Part shown: positions 6,806 to 11,858 of the stretch, piece after piece
Numbering within the stretch: position 1 is the stretch's first letter
Layout of the letters: the number at the start of each line of letters is the position of its first letter
Assembly (NCBI GenBank): GCA_012522645.1
Contig: JAAYKC010000090.1
Location: 1-11,858, forward strand
Source of the DNA: Thermoplasmatales archaeon
Lineage (GTDB): Archaea > Thermoplasmatota > Thermoplasmata > Methanomassiliicoccales > Methanomethylophilaceae
Length of the DNA: 11,858 nucleotides
Reading direction: 5' to 3'
Program-made: the position numbers and the translations under genes
Notes under the pieces: generated by a model
What the model saw: the letters and a program-made list of their open reading frames with translations, nothing else
Told to the model about the DNA's origin: nothing
Database searches by the model: none

Positions 6806-6842
6806 CATATATATTATATACGCACGCATGCGCGCGCGTGTG
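6806..6842. other. 37-bp alternating pyrimidine-purine tract at the gyrB promoter
   Basis: Positions 6815-6842 are 28 bp of strict alternating pyrimidine-purine steps (an AT part, then CGCACGCATGCGCGCG and GTGTG), and 6806-6814 alternates too, with one phase break at 6814/6815. Alternating CG/CA runs are the classic sequence type that flips to left-handed Z-DNA under negative supercoiling, and AT alternation melts easily. The CG-rich half lies just upstream of the gyrB TATA element on the minus strand. Confidence 0.75.
6807..6820 (-). promoter_or_regulatory. TATA region of the gyrBA operon
   Basis: Minus-strand tatataatatatat is a 14-bp A/T-only stretch. With archaeal spacing it predicts transcript starts at about 6785-6792, about 28-35 nt before the chosen gyrB ATG. 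Exact TBP position cannot be fixed because the run is longer than one TATA box. In the plus direction the same stretch could start a thiC mRNA near 6840 with a leader of about 97 nt. Confidence 0.65.
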
Positions 6843-6879
6843 AAAATCAGGCCGTCGAATCCGGGCATCCTGCACTGAT

Positions 6880-6913
6880 ACGGCAGAATCCGTTATGCAA
6901 TACGATTAATACG
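6880..6913 (+). promoter_or_regulatory. Candidate thiC promoter/operator with short repeats
   Basis: In the 94 bp before thiC there is an inverted pair ACGG-cagaat-CCGT (6880-6893) and a direct pair AATACG-att-AATACG (6899-6913). The second pair includes the best local, though weak, TATA-like sequence (gattaata), which would start transcription around 6930, close to the ATG. Such repeats next to a promoter can be operator half-sites, but they are short and may be chance. Confidence 0.3.
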
Positions 6914-6936
6914 GCCATTCGATATTCAAGGCTGAG

Positions 6937-8208
6937 ATGACCACAATAATGGAAGATGCCCGCAAAGGCGTCACACCCCTCATACAGGCTGTTGCTGCGA
7001 AGGAAGGAGTCAATGAGGAGTTCATGAGAAGAGGGGTCGCTTCCGGCAGGATAGTCATACCCTGCAATCCCCTTCACAACCCTGTCCCCGCCGCCATAGG
7101 CGAGGGGATGGGCATCAAGGTGAACGTCAACCTGGGAACCTCCAGGGACATGCCCGAAATGGAGCCGGAGATCGAGAAGCTCCGCATAGCCCTGAAATAC
7201 GGCACTGATGCCGTCATGGACCTCAGCACCGGAGGGGATATCGACGCCATAAGGGCCCGTATCCTGAAAGAATGCCCTGTCATGGTCGGCACGGTTCCCA
7301 TCTACCAAACAGGGTTGGTGGCTGCCAGAAGGGATGCGGTCGTGGAGATGAGCGAGGATGATATCTTCAACGGCATAGAGAGGCATGCGAAGGACGGGGT
7401 CGACTTCATGACCGTGCACTGCGGCATAACGAAAGAGAGCGTAGAATGGCTCAAGACCTCCGGACGGACCATGGACGTCGTCTCCAGGGGAGGATCCTTC
7501 CTCACGGCCTGGATCCTTCACAATGAGGAGGAGAACCCCCTCTACAGCAATTTCGATTATCTCCTGGACTTGGCCCGGGAGTATGAGTTCTCCCTGTCCC
7601 TGGGGGACGGCTTCAGACCAGGATGCATAGATGATGCCACGGATCCTGCGCAGATATCGGAGCTCATGGTCCTGAGCAAGCTTGTCAGAAGATGCAGGGA
7701 GGCCGGAGTGCAGTCGATGGTGGAAGGGCCGGGGCACGTGCCTCTGGATATGGTGGAGACCAATGTCTCCCTGGAGAAAAGCATGTGTGACGGTGCGCCT
7801 TTCTACGTGCTCGGGCCGCTGGTCACTGACATAGCACCGGGATATGATCACATTGTGGGCGCGATAGGAGGCGCCGTCGCTGCGAAGGCGGGTGCCGATT
7901 TCCTGTGCTATCTGACACCGGCCGAACATCTGGCTCTGCCGGATGCGAACGATGTGAGAGAAGGGCTGATAGCATCGAAGATCGCCGCCCATGTGGGGAA
8001 TATGATGCGCGGGAAGGACAGGGATCTCGATACCGCCATGGCCATGGCCAGGAAGGCTCTGGACTGGGAATCTATGTTCGGGCTCTGCATAGACGAGGAC
8101 ATGGCCAGGAAGTACCGTTCCCGCGGATGCACTGAGATGGGCGACGGATGCAGCATGTGCGGAGACATGTGCGCCATAAAGATAGTGGACAAGTACCTGA
8201 AGAAATAA
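6937..8208 (+). CDS. thiC: Phosphomethylpyrimidine synthase ThiC (radical SAM, HMP-P synthase)
   Basis: ThiC rearranges AIR, the PurM product, into 4-amino-5-hydroxymethyl-2-methylpyrimidine phosphate for thiamine synthesis, using SAM and a [4Fe-4S] cluster. The 423-residue protein is the short form, without the N-terminal extension of bacterial and plant ThiC. Visible motifs: NVNLGTS (63-69), DLSTGGD (95-101), TVHCGI (159-164), SLGDGFRPGC (221-230), EGPGHVP with His267 and TPAEHL with His331 (metal-site histidines in the family), and the C-terminal cluster motif CSMCGDMC (Cys405, 408, 412). The cluster spacing is C-x2-C-x3-C, one residue shorter than the C-x2-C-x4-C of E. coli-type ThiC. ATG at 6937 is preceded by GGCTGAG; an in-frame ATG at 6949 (MEDARKG) is possible. 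Convergent with tRNA-Thr. Confidence 0.97.
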   Translation: MTTIMEDARKGVTPLIQAVAAKEGVNEEFMRRGVASGRIVIPCNPLHNPVPAAIGEGMGIKVNVNLGTSRDMPEMEPEIEKLRIALKYGTDAVMDLSTGGDIDAIRARILKECPVMVGTVPIYQTGLVAARRDAVVEMSEDDIFNGIERHAKDGVDFMTVHCGITKESVEWLKTSGRTMDVVSRGGSFLTAWILHNEEENPLYSNFDYLLDLAREYEFSLSLGDGFRPGCIDDATDPAQISELMVLSKLVRRCREAGVQSMVEGPGHVPLDMVETNVSLEKSMCDGAPFYVLGPLVTDIAPGYDHIVGAIGGAVAAKAGADFLCYLTPAEHLALPDANDVREGLIASKIAAHVGNMMRGKDRDLDTAMAMARKALDWESMFGLCIDEDMARKYRSRGCTEMGDGCSMCGDMCAIKIVDKYLKK

Positions 8209-8232
8209 CGGGACTGGCACTTTAATAATATG

Positions 8233-8307
8233 TGGAGCCACTGGAGGGAATCGAACCCCCGACCAACTGATTACGAATCAGTCGCTCTACCTCTGAGCCA
8301 CAGTGGC
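8233..8307 (-). tRNA. tRNA-Thr (CGT)
   Basis: The minus strand folds into a 75-nt cloverleaf including CCA. Acceptor GCCACTG pairs fully with CAGTGGC; D arm GCTC/GAGC; anticodon arm ACTGA-TTCGTAA-TCAGT with anticodon CGT; T arm GGGGG-TTCGATT-CCCTC; discriminator U73, as in archaeal tRNA-Thr; CCA encoded at 8233-8235. No intron. It reads ACG. The 3' end faces the thiC 3' end across 24 bp, which holds an A/T stretch (tttaataatat, 8221-8231) that could stop transcripts from either side. Confidence 0.97.
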
Positions 8308-8333
8308 GGATGGTCAGCGGAATGAGGATGTGG

Positions 8334-8342
8334 CTTTAAACC
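8334..8342. promoter_or_regulatory. Near-symmetric TATA element for tRNA-Thr and, perhaps, the glycosylase unit
   Basis: The stretch ctttaaacc has a perfect tttaaa core. Its centre is about 31 bp from the tRNA-Thr 5' end (minus direction, predicted start 3-5 nt upstream of it). In the plus direction it predicts a start near 8363-8366, which gives a leader of about 135 nt before the glycosylase ATG. Leftward use is likely; rightward use is inference. Confidence 0.5.
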
Positions 8343-8365
8343 TTTACTGTCACACCACGCACCCG

Positions 8366-8444
8366 ATGAGCTCAAAATGCTCATTAAGACCGGATCAGAT
8401 TTGCCTCTGACAAAGGTGACCGGGAGGATATTCCGAAGATCCGG
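8366..8444 (+). ncRNA. Possible structured 5' leader of the OGG gene
   Basis: Three perfect stems can be drawn in the predicted leader: ATGAGC (8366-8371) with GCTCAT (8379-8384), 7-nt loop; TCAGA (8395-8399) with TCTGA (8406-8410), 6-nt loop; and CCGGATC (8390-8396) with GATCCGG (8438-8444) as a closing stem. The second and third share two bases, so they compete at the base. I recognise no known riboswitch class. This could be a regulatory leader or chance pairing in about 130 nt. Confidence 0.25.
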
Positions 8445-8502
8445 CATATTCAGAGTCCGAAACCGCTTTGTATGTTACGGAATGATTGAGACGGGAATAT
8501 GA
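8377..8502 (+). CDS. Possible 41-codon upstream ORF coupled to the OGG gene
   Basis: An ATG at 8377 opens a 41-codon frame that ends in TGA at 8500-8502, sharing ATGA with the glycosylase start codon at 8499. The predicted peptide is basic (LTKVTGRIFRRSGIFRVRNR in the middle) and matches nothing I know. A start-stop overlap of this kind is typical of translational coupling, and the predicted transcript start is about 12 nt upstream. No clear Shine-Dalgarno sequence precedes its ATG, and a frame of this length is possible by chance, so it is listed as tentative. Confidence 0.3.
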   Translation: MLIKTGSDLPLTKVTGRIFRRSGIFRVRNRFVCYGMIETGI

Positions 8503-9332
8503 GAATAGAGTTGTCTGTAGATCTGGATGCCACTCTCGGATGCGGTCAGGCCCACCGCTGGCTCAAGAAGAACGGTCGATGGGAAGGGGTTCTCGGTGAC
8601 GAGATCGTCACTCTCTCGCAGAGAGAGGACGGCTTCGAATGCGAAGGGACATCCGATAAAGAGGCCGTGCTCTCCTATTTCCGTGCGGAGGACGACCTGG
8701 ATGAGATATATGCAGACATCTCGGAGACGGACGGGTATATGGCAAGACTTGCCGAGGCCGTTCCCGGGCTCCGCTTACTGAGACAGGACCCGTGGGAATG
8801 CACCGCAACGTATCTTCTGGCCGTTAATGCGAACGTCAAACGCATAGGCTCCATGGTGGAGGCCGTCTGCGAAGAATTCGGAAAGAACCTTGGAAGGAGA
8901 TTCTCGTTCCCCGAACCGGAGGAGATCGATGAGGGCTGTGGCGATATATGCCGCTGCAGGCTCGGATACCGGGAAGGCAGATTCATGAAGCTGGCTAATT
9001 CCGTCAGAACAGGGGAGCACGACCCTCTTTCGCTGACGAACCTGGATTATCAGAGCTGCCGTGATAAGCTGATGGAAGTGGATGGGATAGGGCCCAAGGT
9101 GGCTGATTGCATCTCCCTGTTCGCCTACGGGCACATGGAATCGTTCCCGGTGGATGCCCGGATAAGCAGACTGATGCGGGACATCTACGGTGTGACGGGC
9201 AGCTACTCGAAGGTGGCGGAAGAGGGCAGACGGAGGTTCGGGAAGTATCCCGGATATGCCCAGGAGCTCCTCTATCACAGCACGGTTATATCCACGTCGC
9301 AGGCGCAGGCCGGCGGTTTGCATCCGGTCTGA
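8499..9332 (+). CDS. ogg: 8-oxoguanine DNA glycosylase / AP lyase, OGG1 type
   Basis: Base-excision repair enzyme that removes 8-oxoguanine from DNA and nicks at the abasic site. The 277-residue protein has an OGG N-terminal domain (DATLGCGQAHRWL at 10-22, then W28 and a beta-rich stretch), then a HhH-GPD domain. The hairpin LMEVDGIGPKVADCISLFA (191-209) carries Lys200, the equivalent of catalytic Lys249 of human OGG1, and FPVDARISR (216-224) carries Asp219, the equivalent of Asp268. LAVNANVKRIGSMVE (107-121) matches the NNN-I-RI-MVE segment of OGG1 with the middle Asn replaced by Ala. The presence of the N-terminal domain separates it from the shorter archaeal OGG2 and AGOG types. The ATG at 8499 overlaps the upstream small ORF (ATGA); a weak TATA-like tttgtatgt at 8464-8472 could give a nearly leaderless mRNA instead. 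The last 19 codons overlap the convergent regulator gene. Confidence 0.93.
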   Translation: MRIELSVDLDATLGCGQAHRWLKKNGRWEGVLGDEIVTLSQREDGFECEGTSDKEAVLSYFRAEDDLDEIYADISETDGYMARLAEAVPGLRLLRQDPWECTATYLLAVNANVKRIGSMVEAVCEEFGKNLGRRFSFPEPEEIDEGCGDICRCRLGYREGRFMKLANSVRTGEHDPLSLTNLDYQSCRDKLMEVDGIGPKVADCISLFAYGHMESFPVDARISRLMRDIYGVTGSYSKVAEEGRRRFGKYPGYAQELLYHSTVISTSQAQAGGLHPV

Positions 9333-9661
9333 ACCTCGTATATGCGGGCCAGCATACCGGTCCTTTTTACGACCATGCATATCCTGCAGATCTCGGTCGC
9401 GAACTCGGATTCCTCGTTGCATATCCTGTCTGCGGCCGCACGTATCTCCTCTTCGAACTGAGGGTAACTGGGGCTCTCCTCTATCAGCGGATTATTGCCC
9501 CTTTTCTTCCGCAGGTACTGTGATATCGCTGCATCAGTGACCCCGAATTTACGAGCGACTTGGGCCTGGGTCATGCCGTGTGTTTTCACCAGCTCCTTGG
9601 CGACCTCCCGACGTATTGTCGGCAGGACGTACCATACTACGAGCTCGCAGGGAATCTTCAT
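9275..9661 (-). CDS. XRE-family helix-turn-helix regulator with Cys motif (archaeal COG2522-like)
   Basis: A 128-residue predicted DNA-binding protein. The N-terminus MKIPCELVVWYVLPTIRREVAKELV is typical of an archaeal XRE regulator family that I associate with COG2522. The HTH is MTQAQVARKFGVTDAAISQYL (30-50), followed by basic RKKRG. The C-terminal half holds Cys81, Cys92 and Cys95 in C-x10-C-x2-C (ICRIC), and a second group, Cys114, Cys119 and Cys121 (GCKPPACAC), which together could bind zinc or an iron-sulfur cluster; metal binding is inference. No ThiN domain follows, so it is not the ThiR type despite thiC nearby. The ATG at 9661 lies about 25 bp from the centre of a TATA element, so the mRNA is probably leaderless. 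Its 3' end overlaps the OGG gene by 58 bp on the opposite strand. Confidence 0.85.
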   Translation of the reverse strand: MKIPCELVVWYVLPTIRREVAKELVKTHGMTQAQVARKFGVTDAAISQYLRKKRGNNPLIEESPSYPQFEEEIRAAADRICNEESEFATEICRICMVVKRTGMLARIYEVQTGCKPPACACDVDITVL

Positions 9662-9680
9662 GCGTTTGACAGGCCTTTAA

Positions 9681-9690
9681 CTATATTTAA
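9681..9690 (-). promoter_or_regulatory. TATA element of the XRE regulator
   Basis: Minus-strand ttaaatatag is centred about 25 bp before the regulator's ATG, the classic spacing for a leaderless archaeal transcript. It lies just beyond the oligo-T of the upstream gene on the same strand. Confidence 0.65.
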
Positions 9691-9699
9691 CACCGACAG

Positions 9700-9704
9700 A
9701 AAAA
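9700..9704 (-). terminator. Oligo-T terminator of the 707-residue gene
   Basis: A T5 run on the minus strand lies about 16 nt after the stop codon of the large gene. Just before it is the GC-rich palindrome GCCCGGGC, which is too tight for a hairpin loop but may slow the polymerase. A separate promoter follows at once, so the large gene and the regulator are likely separate transcripts. Confidence 0.45.
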
Positions 9705-9719
9705 TCGTTCGGCCCGGGC

Positions 9720-11843
9720 TCATAACTGCTTCTTGGCCCCGGGGTTCATCCTCAGATAGAACTCGGAAGGATCCCAATGCTTGTCATCATCCTCTTCCTT
9801 CTCCCCGCTGTCGACCTTCACTCCCATTGATGCGGCAGTGCTCTTCAGGAAGGCGAGCGCTTCGTCGGTGCCCTCGAAATCCTCGATCTTGGCGTCATCA
9901 TATGTGATCCTGCCCTTGAACCTGCCGACTGGCTCGGTTCCCTTGAAAACTGCGCTGAGAGAGGTCTCTGTCCTCTTCATGTGCCTAAGATAGACGTGCA
10001 GATTGTCCTGGGTGTTCACTATGGCGAATCCTGATGCTTTCGGCACTTCCTTCCCGGAATCTGATGCGATCATCCAGTAGACCGTCGGACTGTCCTTCTC
10101 GAAGAATCCTTTGGAGAGATACCCCTCATCCTCCAGCTCCGCCAGGACTTCTCTGACCGAATACATCTTCCTCTGCTGCAGGAAATATGCGAGGATCTCC
10201 GCTGAGAATATGCCGAACTCGCTGAATATCATCTTGGTGACCTCTTTCAGGGCCGCTCCGTGATCCAGACCCGGGTCTGGCACTTCTACATAGGCACCGG
10301 ATGCATCCTGCGCGACCGCAGTGGCTTTCGACAGCCTGTTCAGTCCGTCAACGGTCCTCTCCGCAGAGAGGGGGGAAGCATTGACCACGGACTTCCTGGT
10401 CACCGGCTGCCTGTCCCTTATGATCGCCTGGACCGTTCTCATGTCATCGTCGAGCTCCTCTCCCTTGGCCGCCCTGTACAGCGATGCGTTCTCCCGCGTC
10501 GTATAGCCCACGTACGCAGGGATTAGCGAGGCTCTCACGAGTCTCAGGACCTCCGCCTGCTTCTTGATCGCGGTCCTCTCCCCCACCCGTGAGAATATTT
10601 CCGAGTCGTTCCTCAGGTAACCGCGCACCGACACCGCCTCTGCGGCCGTTGCGAACTTCTTGTCCTTCAGGACATTCTGTTTCGACAGCACGTAGGAGAA
10701 TATCTCATCGGGTTCGAATGTCCTCGGGACGAACCTCCCCTTGGCATAGAATCCGTTCACGAGCACGTAGCCGGAGGCGGTCATGATCTCATCTGTGCCA
10801 GTGCCGCATTCTGCCGCATCCTTCGACAGGATCTCCCTTACCCTGACGAGATCCGTGCCCTTCATTGTGAAGAATTCCATCAGTTTATCCAGCGCTCCGA
10901 GGGCGGCGGGCAGGTCATCCGGGTCATCCAGATCGACGGCACGGACCTCTATGCACCCGGACATCTCCCATATCTCCATCGCGCCTATCACCGCATTGCC
11001 GCGGACCAGGGGGTATATCCACCGGTCACCGTATCTCGCGGCCAGCTCCGCCCATTTGGATGCCAGGTCCGGATCGTAGAGCGTCAGGAGCCTGACCTCC
11101 GAGTCCGGGGGGCGGTCCTCCCTTATCAACGGTATCTCCTCGGACATCACCAGCATCGCTGTCTGCCCGTCCCCCACCAGTATCGTCTCCGCTCCGTTCC
11201 TCGATGCTATGCTCTCTGTTTCCTCGGGGGATATGCCCATCAGGAACCGCATAGCCGTAGCGGGTATCGGGCCGTATGCCCTCACGGCCTTCATGACGAC
11301 CCTCTCCACCGCATCCCTGTCCGGGTCCGATGCCTCCTCATACGCCTCATAGCGGTTCTCGGTGCCCCAGTCCTCCCTTCCGTTGAAGCCTCTGATAACC
11401 ATGAGAGCGCGGTCGAGCCTCATCAGGGAGTCCCTGATCGCATCCTTATCCCGGCCGGTCTCCTTGACCAACTGCCGGAGGGTGGCCGTGCCCATCGCTT
11501 TTATGATGGACAGCAGATCGAGATCCTCGGCCGCGACCGGCTCATCGCGCCTGAGAGAGGCGTGGATCTTCGCATCCTCATCCAATACGTATCTGACCCT
11601 TCCTCTGACGAAACGTCCCAGTCTGATCTCACCGGAAGAGCGCATATCGTTCCACTCCCGCATATCGAAACCGTCGATCCGGTTGAACACATCTATCTCG
11701 CTTCCGGCGAACTCATAGAATTCGAAGAATTCCCTTATCCCGGAGAATCTCCTGCCCTTGGACGCCCTGTATCTCTCGACCGAATCATAGTCGAAGATAT
11801 TCTCCTTCCCTGACCTCAGCCTCATGTGGTCTATCTTGAGCAT
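9720..11843 (-). CDS. Multi-winged-helix DNA-binding protein with AlkZ/YcaQ-like (Lhr C-terminus-like) segment; may continue beyond the right edge
   Basis: A 707-residue protein from the first ATG in view. I cannot name it with certainty. Residues 253-293 (LLTLYDPDL, ...WIYPLVRGNAVIGAMEIW) resemble the beta segment of the AlkZ/YcaQ crosslink-glycosylase fold (llsPFDpl...lPvl.gdrlvGr.dl), which is also the fold of the Lhr helicase C-terminal domain. Winged-helix-like stretches lie at about 105-155 (LLSIIKAMGTATLRQLVKET...), 177-238, 465-522 and 526-592 (...YSVREVLAELEDEGYLSKGF). A second beta-rich unit is at 603-660, with an acidic stretch (EKEEDDDKH) at 681-689. No helicase motif and no AlkZ QxQ catalytic motif is visible. 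GGGGAT lies 7-12 nt before the ATG, so it may start here, but the five codons to the edge (gaa ggg gat cag tac) contain no stop, so it could be the end of a longer Lhr-type helicase. A DNA repair or remodelling role is inference. Confidence 0.7.
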   Translation of the reverse strand: MLKIDHMRLRSGKENIFDYDSVERYRASKGRRFSGIREFFEFYEFAGSEIDVFNRIDGFDMREWNDMRSSGEIRLGRFVRGRVRYVLDEDAKIHASLRRDEPVAAEDLDLLSIIKAMGTATLRQLVKETGRDKDAIRDSLMRLDRALMVIRGFNGREDWGTENRYEAYEEASDPDRDAVERVVMKAVRAYGPIPATAMRFLMGISPEETESIASRNGAETILVGDGQTAMLVMSEEIPLIREDRPPDSEVRLLTLYDPDLASKWAELAARYGDRWIYPLVRGNAVIGAMEIWEMSGCIEVRAVDLDDPDDLPAALGALDKLMEFFTMKGTDLVRVREILSKDAAECGTGTDEIMTASGYVLVNGFYAKGRFVPRTFEPDEIFSYVLSKQNVLKDKKFATAAEAVSVRGYLRNDSEIFSRVGERTAIKKQAEVLRLVRASLIPAYVGYTTRENASLYRAAKGEELDDDMRTVQAIIRDRQPVTRKSVVNASPLSAERTVDGLNRLSKATAVAQDASGAYVEVPDPGLDHGAALKEVTKMIFSEFGIFSAEILAYFLQQRKMYSVREVLAELEDEGYLSKGFFEKDSPTVYWMIASDSGKEVPKASGFAIVNTQDNLHVYLRHMKRTETSLSAVFKGTEPVGRFKGRITYDDAKIEDFEGTDEALAFLKSTAASMGVKVDSGEKEEDDDKHWDPSEFYLRMNPGAKKQL

Positions 11844-11858
11844 GTACTGATCCCCTTC

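Noticed and set aside
6931..6980. GGCTGAGATGACC before thiC, resembling the CTGAGA core of a TPP riboswitch
   Set aside because: The rest of the aptamer (the conserved second arm) is missing, and the start codon lies inside the motif. No stem pairing consistent with a TPP aptamer was found.
6847..8241. 464-codon open frame antisense to thiC, also running into tRNA-Thr
   Set aside because: It covers a complete thiC and part of a tRNA gene and has no recognisable motif, so it is a reverse-frame artefact.
1..11858. CRISPR arrays, insertion sequences, phage or toxin-antitoxin genes
   Set aside because: No regularly spaced repeats, terminal inverted repeats, transposase or phage motifs were seen on reading both strands.

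Overview
The window reads as chromosomal DNA from an archaeon, most likely a member of the Thermoplasmata / Methanomassiliicoccales side of the Euryarchaeota. The evidence is A/T-rich TATA-box promoters at archaeal spacing with leaderless or very short 5' leaders, two intronless tRNA genes with encoded CCA, a bacterial-type gyrase operon, a short archaeal-type ThiC, and archaeal-only families (a DUF531-like protein and an archaeal XRE regulator). The lineage call is inference; a 16S or marker-gene search of the parent contig would settle it.

Layout, left to right. The 5' end of a FtsJ/RlmE-like rRNA methyltransferase gene leaves the left edge on the minus strand, divergent from purM (plus). 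purM meets, tail to tail, a minus-strand pair: a 56-residue unknown protein followed by a DUF531/SPOUT-like protein. Upstream of that pair, on the same strand, is tRNA-Phe(GAA). Next is a minus-strand gyrase operon, gyrB-gyrA-small two-helix membrane protein, with overlapping or near-touching reading frames. gyrB is divergent from thiC (plus). thiC converges on tRNA-Thr(CGT) (minus). The tRNA-Thr promoter region is shared with a rightward unit carrying a possible 41-codon upstream ORF and an OGG1-type 8-oxoguanine glycosylase. That glycosylase overlaps, tail to tail, a leaderless Cys-rich XRE-family regulator (minus). The right end is filled by a 707-residue, minus-strand, multi-winged-helix protein with an AlkZ/Lhr-C-terminus-like segment, whose reading frame stays open to the right edge.

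How the genes relate: most are information-processing or core-metabolism genes (rRNA/tRNA modification, supercoiling, base-excision repair, purine and thiamine synthesis) and no mobile element, CRISPR array or phage gene was seen. PurM makes aminoimidazole ribotide (AIR), which is the substrate of ThiC, so two genes in the window sit on one metabolic branch. The most interesting signals are regulatory or at gene junctions: a 37-bp nearly perfect alternating pyrimidine-purine tract covering and flanking the gyrB TATA region (possible Z-DNA supercoiling sensor), a lone amber stop in gyrA with a 30-codon open extension behind it, near-symmetric TATA elements that may fire in both directions, and a structured, uORF-bearing leader before the glycosylase. 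I found no convincing new multi-gene system such as a defence island.
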